From: Dastarcus helophoroides
Taxonomy: Eukaryota; Arthropoda; Insecta; Coleoptera; Bothrideridae
Length of the DNA stretch: 64,000 nucleotides
Assembly: GCA_028583605.1 (NCBI GenBank)
Contig: CM053329.1
Location: 14,389,243 to 14,453,242, forward strand
Direction: 5' to 3'
Within the stretch, counting starts at the first letter, position 1, and each line of letters opens with the position of its first letter. A program made the position numbers and the translations under genes. Positions 56,470-64,000 of this stretch are shown one piece after another. The notes below the pieces were generated by a model. It saw nothing but the letters and a program-made list of their open reading frames with translations, did not search any database and was not told the DNA's origin.

Positions 56470-57130
56470 TTTTAAGACCAAAATTGAAACAACCTTAGAA
56501 TTTCAAAAAAATTGAAAGCTGAAATTTCAAAAATGTCGAAATTATGAAAAGGCTGCAACTGAAAAAAAAATTGAAAGAACCATAAGACGAAAAATTCAAA
56601 ACATGAAATTTAGGAGTAAAGTTTCAAATTTGAATTTAAATTTTCGGAAAATATTTTTCAAAATTTCTGACTACGAATGTAGGAAAAATTTGAGAATATA
56701 TTAAAACCTAATTTGGATAAAAAGAAATATGGAAAATAAGGTCAAAATTAAAAAGAAAACAAACTTTTTGGTTTGTAATGAAATATTTATTCGGAAAAGA
56801 AAAATGTGAAAATTAAAGCAACCTCAGAATTTCAAAAAAATTGAAAGCTCAAATGTCAAAAATGTCGAAATTATAAAAAGGCTGTAACTAAAAAAAAATT
56901 GAAAGAACCATGAGCCGAAAAATTCAAAACAGGAAATTTAAGAGTAAAGTTTCAAATTTGAACTTGAATTTTCAAGTTTCAAATTTGAATTTAAATTTTC
57001 GGAAAATATTTTTCCAAATTTCTGACTACGAATATGGGAAAAATTTAAGAATATATAAAAACCGAATTTGGATAAAGAAGAAATATGATAAATAAGGTCA
57101 AAATTAAAAAGAAAACTAACTTTTTAGTTT
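56470..57130 (+). repeat. tandem duplication of a 329 bp unit
   Basis: TTGAAAGCT(G/C)AAAT, AAAGAACCAT and GGTTTGTAATGAAATATTTA-like words recur at an offset of about 329. The second copy has an extra CAAGTTTCAAATTTGAA. A-rich on plus. Confidence 0.8.
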
Positions 57131-57540
57131 GTAATGAAATATTTATTCGGAAAAGAAAAATGTGAATATTAAAGATAAATTTATAAAAAATTTTGAAACC
57201 AAGTTTGGAACAAAATCCACTAATCCTTCTTCAAAAACCTGAAAAAAAATCTCAAAAAATTCACGATTACAGTAAAAAGAAAGGAGTTTTTTTTGCAAAA
57301 AATGAAGATTCTTTTAAAGTGCTCACTCATTTATTTGAAACTTCTATTTTATTTTACACAGAATTTCGACTATATCTCCATTTCATTTATAGACAAATTC
57401 TAGAGCATTTTAGTTAAATTTTTAAAAAATTTAATCCACTCGCAATTTGAATAGAAAACCCAAAATTTTGTGAAAAAAGTTCAAATTTGGAGAATAGCAC
57501 AACAAAATGAAATACAAAGTTGAACAGGAAGTTTTAAAAT
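56905..57540 (+). repeat. left arm of a large inverted repeat
   Basis: This segment is the reverse complement of 60543-61014 plus 61818-61950. Matching landmarks include TTAATCCACTCGCAATTTGA, GAGAATAGCACAACAAAATG, GACTACGAATATGGGAAAAA and ATTAGTGGATTTTG (inverted). It is uninterrupted on this side. Confidence 0.8.
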
Positions 57541-57689
57541 TTGTGCACCAGGTTTTGAGAGAAAAAACTTTTGGAAAAACTTTTAATGGATGGGCACATA
57601 ATTGAAATTTGTCAAGATTGGAAGCAAATTTGTTAGTCTGTCAGCGAATTTGTACAAATGTTTAACAATTTAAATTATAATTAAATTTG

Positions 57690-57842
57690 ATAACGAAGGC
57701 TTCCACGACCAGAGTCAGTACAGGATATACTTCTTCCGGAATTGGATCGTGTTAAAGAACTACTAAAAGTGTTCACTTAAAAAAAAAAGTGAACACTTTT
57801 AGTAGTTCTTTGCCACAGTCCAATCCCGGAAGAAGTATATCC
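57690..57842. mobile_element. foldback insertion with 14 bp target duplication, related to the element at 62.3 kb
   Basis: TATAATTAAATTTG flanks the insert on both sides (57676-57689 and 57843-57856). Inside, AGGATATACTTCTTCCGGAA to AAAGTGTTCACTT is mirrored by its inverted copy, ending AGAAGTATATCCT. The left tail TAACGAAGGCTTCCACGACC matches, inverted, the element at 62300-62450. It looks like a retroelement end joined to an inverted copy of itself. Confidence 0.75.
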
Positions 57843-57856
57843 TATAATTAAATTTG

Positions 57857-58300
57857 TCCACACTAATAAGAAACCTATTTAAATAACAAATCTATTTAAA
57901 TTAACCTATTCCAAGAAGAAGTAAACTTGTTCAAAAGAAAAGGAAAATTTTCCAAATGAGAAAGAAGTTTTTTTAAATTAATTATTATTTAAAATTCTTT
58001 AACACTTTCTGCACATTTTGGGCGTTTAATTTGCATATTACGTTGCCCGAAATCTAGTTTCTATTAATCAGCTATTTATAGGTTTAAAGAGTTCGTGTAG
58101 ATTGCAGAATGATGTTTTGTTCAAATTCGTTGTTAAGATCATATTGAACCAAATTTGATTTCCACAGGGAACTCGGAAACTATTAGAGATAGAAAGTGTC
58201 TTAAATGAACAAAATAGTGCCTTACAATATTTTGCCGAGAAAACAATTGAATTTCAATTCCTTTTGATTTAATTTAGAAAAAACTGAAAGTCGCCATGTT
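57857..58300. other. unique AT-rich spacer, nothing recognised
   Basis: Mixed composition between the inverted repeat arms. No gene or element supported. Confidence 0.35.
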
Positions 58301-58309
58301 TAATAATCT

Positions 58310-58466
58310 GATGTGAAGTCCGATCGAAAAAATCAAAACTCATACTTAGCTGCTACGCGTATATTTACGTATATTTTCCTGCCCAACGAGCCTCCAGTGA
58401 AAAAGCTCAATACTTTAACGATTTCTAGTGTGAAGTCGGATCGAAAAAATCAAAACTCATACTTAG

Positions 58467-58502
<36 letters not shown>

Positions 58503-58612
58503 GCGTATATTTATGTATATTTTCCTGCCCAACGAGCCTCCAGTGGAAAAGCTCAATACTTTAACGATTTCTAATGTGAAGTCGGATAGAAAAAATCAAA
58601 ACTCATACTTGG

Positions 58613-58652
<40 letters not shown>

Positions 58653-58735
58653 GCGTATATTTACGTATATTTTCCTGCCCAACGAGCCTCCAGTGGAAAA
58701 GCTCAATACTTTAACGATTTCTAGTGTTTTAGGTA
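58310..58735 (+). repeat. three tandem units of about 145-150 bp linked by (TA)n microsatellites
   Basis: TTTTCCTGCCCAACGAGCCT occurs at about 58375, 58520 and 58670. Between units lie TGAAGTCGGATCGAAAAAAT and, in two of them, (TA)n runs at 58466-58500 and 58615-58650. The first unit lacks the TA run and reads GCTGCTACGCG instead. Confidence 0.85.
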
Positions 58736-58739
58736 ACAT

Positions 58740-59430
58740 AATTTAGGGAATTCTGACAGACATGATTATTGTTATTATATTTTCTTCCCACATACAAAAC
58801 GAGTGGGAAAACAAAAGGCATCAGTCCCGTATATTTTCTTGGTTCTGGATGAGAATTCTCGTTCAGTTTTCAATAAAGCATTTACGTCTGCAGTGCCGCT
58901 TTTATTAAAAAATGTTGATAGTTTTCCCCATACGGCTCCATTAGGATGCCAGGGCCTTCCACGACCAATATAATTCAAAGCACATTTTCCGCCTGCAGAC
59001 ACATATCATGTCCGACGTTCAAAGACGGTTTAAATCCCGTCATTGCCAAAGTAGTCAGGTTGCATTCAACACGACCGCCTACTTTAGAGAAACGTGTGCT
59101 GCAAACGTTTTCTATTGCAGGAAACCTAGGACCGGGAATAAAACGTTTCCTTTGGCAACTCGACGGCAATTTCTGGGAACATTGACGCCAAATTACCGCG
59201 CGTTGCATGGCGCTACTAATGGATGTAAAATTATGTCGAAGTATGGAAGGGGGGGTTGATTTGTCCAAAGCATTTTGCGATTCGCGTGTTTCGCTAATTT
59301 GGTTTTTAAAATGAAACGTGGAAACGTCGTCTCATATTGATTTATGGGGCCACACCGCCCATGATTTATCGCTTTGGCGAAGACTGGACAACCGGAATAT
59401 TATGCATTTTCCTTCGCTATTTATCCCTCT
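58740..59430. other. GC-richer unique island, candidate regulatory or untranslated exon
   Basis: This block has balanced composition, CpG-containing words (CATTGACGCCAAATTACCGC, CGCGTTGCATGGCGC) and overlapping 60-100 residue frames on both strands, none with a recognisable motif. It could be a promoter, enhancer or upstream non-coding exon of the minus-strand gene, which must have at least one more exon to the right of 47587. Not resolved. Confidence 0.35.
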
Positions 59431-60530
59431 ATTACTTACGTGATTGTGGATGATAAATTGCAAGATGACATTTCATTTACTCAGTCGCCGCCCGTTGAAC
59501 CAATTTTACACTTTAGGTGTTTTGTTATATTTATTACTGGCAGAGTTTGATGTGAATTTTTGTGGTATCATCGGAATCCCAGTCGGTGGTTTGTGGATTT
59601 TTGATACTGTTTTGCAAGGCGTTCTTAGCCCAGAAAGCTAGAGACTCTGACATCAGTATGGAGCCGCACACCACCAACGGTTGGGATACGTGATTACCTT
59701 TGAATTTTTTGGCCAAAGAAAAGACTCGTAAGTCATGCATTTTTTTCTTCGGCTGCATATCTCCTTTATAGTTTATATCAAACTTCTTAAAGCACTCCAT
59801 ACATTTTACGACCAGCTATACCTTGGTTTCAGTATTCGTTGCAATATTCATAGAAACTTCCAGCAATCAATATTTTTCAAAAAATTTCGTTGCTTTCCTA
59901 GTAAAACTAGACCACATCCAGACCAAGCCCACATCGTTCCTTACGTTTGAATTCACATATCGCAGTAGAACTCCTTATCCTAAAGATTGATAAATAAAAA
60001 ATAAATAATTGAGTATTTGGGTTACCAGAAAATAAATCAATTTAATCGAAACGACCCTATTGCCGTTCTCAATTCTAGGATAAAAAATAGATAATTGTTT
60101 TGCCTCTCACAAAATCTGTACCCTTCGTCGTCGAGGACCTGTACGTTATGACGAAAGTTTTCCACAAAAGCCATCAACAGCAGACCTGTCGCCGAAGGCG
60201 CCATGTGACAAAAACCGAAGGCCCGCCTATCTTATTGAATTAAAAGACCGAAATTCGTCGACCCAAATTGTTATTTTCTCGAAGCTTTAGTTCGACGATT
60301 GAAGCTGGAGATTATATGAAAAAAAAAGTGGCATATCTCTCGCCTATCGCCACCATCTGCTCTATTAACTGTTCTGAGAAGTTCGATCGCTAAATGCTCG
60401 GGTTGTCGATATGGAAATGGCCCAATTGTCAAAAGGATTTAAATTCCAGAGTTTGTTGATAATGAAATATTTTGACAGAAGGTAAGATTGCATTGCATTG
60501 CGAAAATCCCGCGATCAAAAAAACTTAATC
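59431..60530. other. unique DNA in the inverted-repeat spacer, with a second mixed-composition patch at 60110-60420
   Basis: GTACCCTTCGTCGTCGAGGA, CTGTCGCCGAAGGCGCCATG and TCGCCTATCGCCACCATCTG stand out from AT-rich neighbours. Small frames at 59444-59950 have no family signature. No gene is called. Confidence 0.35.
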
Positions 60531-60542
60531 CCGAAAATTTCA

Positions 60543-61950
60543 TGTTAAATTTTGTATTTCATTTTGTCGTGCTATTCTCCAAATTTGAACTTTTTTCACA
60601 AAATTTTGGGTTTTCCATTCAAATTGCGAGTGGATTAATTTTTTTTTAAATTAATTAAAATGCCCTACAATTTCTCTATAAATTAAATGGAGATTATAGC
60701 CGAAATTCTGTGTAAAATAAAATAGAAATTTCAAGTAAATGAGTGAGCACTTCAAAATAACCTTTATTTTTTGCAAAAAAACTCATTTCTCTTCACTGTA
60801 ATCGTAAACTTTTTGAGACTTTTTTTCAGTTTTTCGAAAAAGGATTAGTGGATTTTGTTCCAAATTTGATTTCAAAATTTCTTATAAATTTATCTTTAAT
60901 TTTCACATTTTTCTTTTTCGAATAAATATTTCATTACAAATTAAAAAGTTTGTTTTCTTTTTAATTTTGACCTTATTTTCCATATTTCTTTTTTATCCAA
61001 ATTCGGTTTTTATACAGGGTGTTACAAAAGTTCGGGCCGCTACTTCAGGAGCCTATTCTACACATTAAAATATGAAAAATGTTGAAATACATTTTTTTCT
61101 TTAAATTGCCTCCTAACGGAGATATGACCATTTAAAGATGGCGCCCCTAAAGTGGTTTTATTACTACAAAAAGTTAACGGTTAGTAGCAAAGTCATGAAA
61201 TTGGGCAAGCAGTTAAAGAATTGGATTAGGCATATTCTCATGTAACATATTTTTTAAATAAGCAGTAGCGTGGTGTGTAGGGGGTTGCCCGCGATTATTT
61301 TTTGCCGTAACTTTTTTGTATTGCAATATTTCGACACAAAAGCGCCATAATCGTAAAAAACAACATTTTTTATACAAAGAAGGTACTCTTTCTTAAAGTC
61401 GCTAAAAGTAACCTCGGAAACGGTTACTTTTAGCGACTTTGAGAAAGAGTACCTTTTTTGTATAAAAAATGTTGCTTTTTACGATTATGGCACTTTTGTG
61501 TCGAAATATTGCAATACAAAAAAGTTACGGCAAAAAATAATTGCGGGCAACCCCCTACACACCACGCTATTGCTTATTTAAAAAATATGTTACATGAGAA
61601 TATGCCTAATCCAATTCTTTAACTGCTTGCCCAATTTCATGACTTTGTTACTAACTGTTAACTTTTTGTAGTAAAAAAACCACTTTAGGGGCGCCATCTT
61701 TAAATGGTCATATCTCCGTTAGGAGGCAATTTAAAGAAAAAAATGTATTTCAACATTTTTCATATTTTAATGTGTAGAATATACTCCTGAAGTAGCGGAC
61801 TTTTGTAACACCCTGTATATTCTCAAATTTTTCCTATATTCGTAGTCAGAAATTTTGAAAAATATTTTCCGAAAATTCAAGTTCAAATTTGAAACTTTAC
61901 TCCTAAATTTCCTGTTTTGAATTTTTCGGCTTATGGTTCTTTGGATTTGT
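60543..61950 (-). repeat. right arm of the large inverted repeat, interrupted by a MITE
   Basis: Reverse complement of 56905-57540 on both sides of an 801 bp palindromic insertion (61015-61815). Beyond 61950 the match continues to satellite units resembling 54440-54700. Confidence 0.8.
61015..61815. mobile_element. 801 bp palindromic MITE with TA target duplication
   Basis: The element begins CAGGGTGTTACAAAAGTTCG and ends with the inverted GTAACACCCTG. Almost its whole length is one inverted repeat: left arm 61015-61414, an 8 base loop, right arm 61423-61815. TA flanks both ends (61013-61014, 61816-61817). The paralogous arm at about 57045 has the uninterrupted sequence with a single TA, giving the empty site. 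A TA duplication and CAGGGTG ends fit a Tc1/mariner-type non-autonomous element. No transposase is encoded. Confidence 0.9.
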
Positions 61951-62230
61951 TTTTAACTTACAAAATAGTGGCTTTCAAAATTGCAACTTTTTAAAATTAC
62001 GAGTTTCCAAATTTAATTTTCCGAGATTTTTTAATAAATTTTTGTTTTTTTGTCTTGTTCTGTGTTTATTGACACTAAAATTTCGACATGTTTTCCAAAA
62101 ATTCAAGTTTAGATTCGAAAGTATTTTCAGAAATTTCAGGATGGATTGACTTTTTTGAAAATTTTGGCTTTTTGCCAAAATTTGTTTTTTTTTACAATTT
62201 TGACTCAATGAAAAAAAAATGAAAAGTGGA

Positions 62231-62287
62231 ATATGAGGGAATATGCAAAAATTTCATTTCCTTCATTTTTTGCATATTCCCTCATAT
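62231..62287. repeat. perfect hairpin
   Basis: ATATGAGGGAATATGCAAAAA is mirrored by TTTTTGCATATTCCCTCATAT across about 16 bases. It immediately precedes the element at 62300. Confidence 0.8.
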
Positions 62288-62299
62288 TTCTCTTTTCAT

Positions 62300-62450
62300 T
62301 TTTTCTTTTCTTTGTTCCTGAAGAAGCCCCCTACGATGGTGGGCAAAACGTCTAACACTTTTAGTAGTTCTTTGACACGGTCTAATACCGGAAAAAGTAT
62401 ATCCTGTACTGACTCTGGCCGTGGAAGGCTTCGTTATCAAATAGTTGGAA
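62300..62450 (+). mobile_element. retroelement-end fragment with a hammerhead-like start
   Basis: CCTGAAGAAGCCCCC, GGTGGGCAAAACGTCTAAC, CTTTTAGTAGTTCTTTGACA and AAGTATATCCTGTACTGACT lead to GAAGGCTTCGTTATCAAA. The second half is the same family as the foldback insertion at 57690-57842 and ends at the same point. AAGAAGCC...GGGC(G/A)AAACGTC is a common signature at Penelope-like element ends; assignment is inference. Confidence 0.55.
62314..62356 (+). ncRNA. hammerhead-like motif, G12 lost
   Basis: Stem I GTTC/TAAC has three of four pairs. Core CTGAAGA is followed by one unpaired A and stem II GCCC/GGGC with an 11 base loop. AAA stands in place of GAA. Stem III ACGT is self-complementary, and C is at the cleavage position. 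The architecture is kept, but the G12 change predicts inactivity. Confidence 0.5.
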
Positions 62451-62689
62451 ATTATAAAAATCTTTTTCGGTTTTATTCTAAAATGTTTAATTTTAATGTT
62501 AAAATTTTAAGAACATCAATTGAGAAAAAAAAGTCGAGATGTATGGAAATATTTCTTTGATTTCATCTCAAAATATTGAATCTGTTGCTTGGAATTCCGC
62601 CTTTTGTCTCAACACTGTAATTTTGTTCTCGGCACATCGTTTTAAGTGAAAATTAGAAAAAAATATTAGAAAGTTTTGCTTTACAAACC

Positions 62690-63100
62690 AGAAGAAAGAT
62701 GTTACAAACCCTTTAACAAAATTTCAATTTTTTTAATTTTGACTCTTTTTTTCTGAATTTGTGCTTTAAAGTCTAAATTTTAAGCTTTAAAACTTCTATA
62801 TTTTTCCAAAAATTGTTGAAATTTTGAATGAAGCCCAAATTTATAAAAAAAAGCAAGAATAAGTTTCAGATTTTTTTTTTGGAAATACCGTTTCCGATTC
62901 CAATTTTTATAATTATTTTTTTTCAAAATTTAAATTTTAATATAGAAATGTAAGTCTTAAATTCAATATAGTTACTTTTTTGAAAACTTCGACTTTAATG
63001 TCAAAAATAAAACTGAAAAAATGAAAAATGAAATAGATAAAGCCAACATTCCCAAAACAGGACGAACATTTGGTAAAAAAATCAAATATTTAAATAATTT
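62690..63100. repeat. degenerate AT-rich DNA
   Basis: Diverged AAATTTTGAA-type words, no genes. Confidence 0.4.
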
Positions 63101-63114
63101 TCAGTCGATAAAAT

Positions 63115-63215
63115 GTACGGACCTGTCACTCGACGGGTAGAGAGACAGGCATATAGACAGACAAATAGACTGACAAATAGACAGACAGATAACCAGACGT
63201 ACAGATAATAGAAAA
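63115..63215 (+). repeat. GACA/AATA-type tetranucleotide microsatellite
   Basis: Imperfect GACAGACAAATAGACTGAC units. The 82-residue minus-strand frame ending in Cys-Leu-Ser-Ile repeats is its translation and not a gene. Confidence 0.75.
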
Positions 63216-63226
63216 ATAGGCAAATA

Positions 63227-63360
63227 TACAGGGTGGACCATAAGTAATGGTACACAGACCAATGGCGGATTTTTCGAATAAAAATAATGTGATTTGGCTA
63301 CATTTACCTTATACCAAAAGCTGATATTAACAGAAATACAGGGTGCCAAAGTTAAAAAAA
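63227..63360. mobile_element. mariner-like element end fragments
   Basis: ACAGGGTGGACCATAAGTAA at 63229 and ACAGGGTGCCAAAGTT at 63340 are CAGGGTG-type termini in the same orientation. No inverted partner is seen within the window, so these are remnants. Confidence 0.4.
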
Positions 63361-64000
63361 AATTTCGATTTTTTTCTCATAATTATGGAGTGAGTTGTAA
63401 TATAGGTATGAAATTTGGCACAAGGGGGTTTCTTTAGTCGACAAACTCTAATTTGCTAACATATTACCAATAGCTGATATGGGGCGCCACCTGCGCTATC
63501 CTGCATACTTCTAAGTCATCATAACTTTTGTACACCCACGTATATTAATTTTAAAGAGGTTATTTTATTTCCCCGTATTTTTTACGTAAAAAAGGTAAAC
63601 TTTCTGAAAGTTGATACAAGCAACTTTTTTCAAGATATTTGCGTTTAAATTTTGACGTGCCTTGGTTTAAAATTACTAAAATATTAAATTTTTGAAGTAG
63701 GCTTGAAAAAAATTAATCTTAAGACAGCTTTAAAAGTAATCTATGTTAAATATTACTTTACTAATGTATGTGACATATTACTTTGCTGATAGTATTATTA
63801 CTTAAATTTTGAAAATCTCAATAAAGAAAATCCAAAAAATTAGGACATAATTTGTTTTCTAACATAGAGATGTGAGATATGATCTCTGAGTCTGCACAAG
63901 AAAATTTTAATAGTCCTGGATAGTTAAAGCAGATATTTAGAGATGAATTTCAATAAAAGACACCCAGAGTTTTAATTGTTTACAATCCGTTACAGAAAAA
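63361..64000. other. right edge, AT-rich DNA without recognised features
   Basis: Mixed AT-rich sequence with one patch (ATGGGGCGCCACCTGCGCTA near 63479) that may belong to the CAGGGTG-type element. No gene supported. Confidence 0.35.

Noticed and set aside
58775..59268. Overlapping 75-97 residue frames on both strands
   Set aside because: No shared motif, start context or splice logic. Long frames are expected by chance in the locally GC-richer DNA.
63101..63349. 82-residue minus-strand frame with Cys-Leu-Ser-Ile repeats
   Set aside because: Translation of a tetranucleotide microsatellite and a mariner-like end.
1..64000. tRNA or rRNA genes
   Set aside because: I looked for cloverleaf landmarks (GGTTCGAAT-type words with partners) and rRNA-like GC-rich stretches and saw none convincing; a tRNAscan run would settle it.

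Overview
The window is eukaryotic, very AT-rich and dominated by repeats. GT-AG introns, a pogo-type transposase, several non-LTR retrotransposon families, hAT- and TA-target-type MITEs and long complex satellites point to an arthropod, most likely an insect. I cannot name the species.

One host gene is supported. It lies on the minus strand and covers at least 38 kb (about 47587 down to 9677). Five exons join in phase at GT-AG borders: 47587-46820 (coding from 47555), 37091-36846, 19691-19564, 11897-11699 and 9736-9677. The first two encode about 18 copies of a Ser-Pro-Arg-x-Ser-(Ile/Leu) decapeptide. The last two encode a compact domain leading into a hydrophobic transmembrane segment. The C-terminus lies beyond the left edge. 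The 2-17 kb introns hold most of the repeats described here.

Layout. 0-1.7 kb: 3' two exons of a pogo/CENP-B-like DDE transposase. 2.0-3.2 kb: fragment of a LINE plus a foldback element. 4.7-9.3 kb: satellite of about 500 bp monomers in strict A/B alternation. 9.3-12.5 kb: two exons and unique intron DNA. 12.6-18.6 kb: degenerate AT satellite with a 1.5 kb TTTTTGAA block. 18.8-21 kb: exon and unique DNA. 21.7-25 kb: large inverted repeat and foldback elements. 25.5-36.1 kb: Jockey/CR1-like LINE copies, one with a twin-priming-type inversion, and a 4.16 kb tandem duplication whose middle LINE is chimeric. 36.4-40.8 kb: foldback elements carrying hammerhead-ribozyme-like motifs. 41-46 kb: further satellites and MITEs. 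46.8-47.6 kb: first coding exon. 48-57 kb: nested satellites and a retroelement-like insertion with a complete hammerhead ribozyme motif. 56.5-62.2 kb: large inverted repeat interrupted on one side by an 801 bp palindromic MITE. 62.3-64 kb: remnants.

The most interesting signal is a set of hammerhead-type self-cleaving ribozyme motifs in three different repeat families. The best one, minus strand 55110-55068, has every core nucleotide and fully paired stems. Such motifs are known from Penelope-like retroelements and animal retrozymes; the family assignment here is inference. All calls are from reading the sequence; no search or folding program was run.
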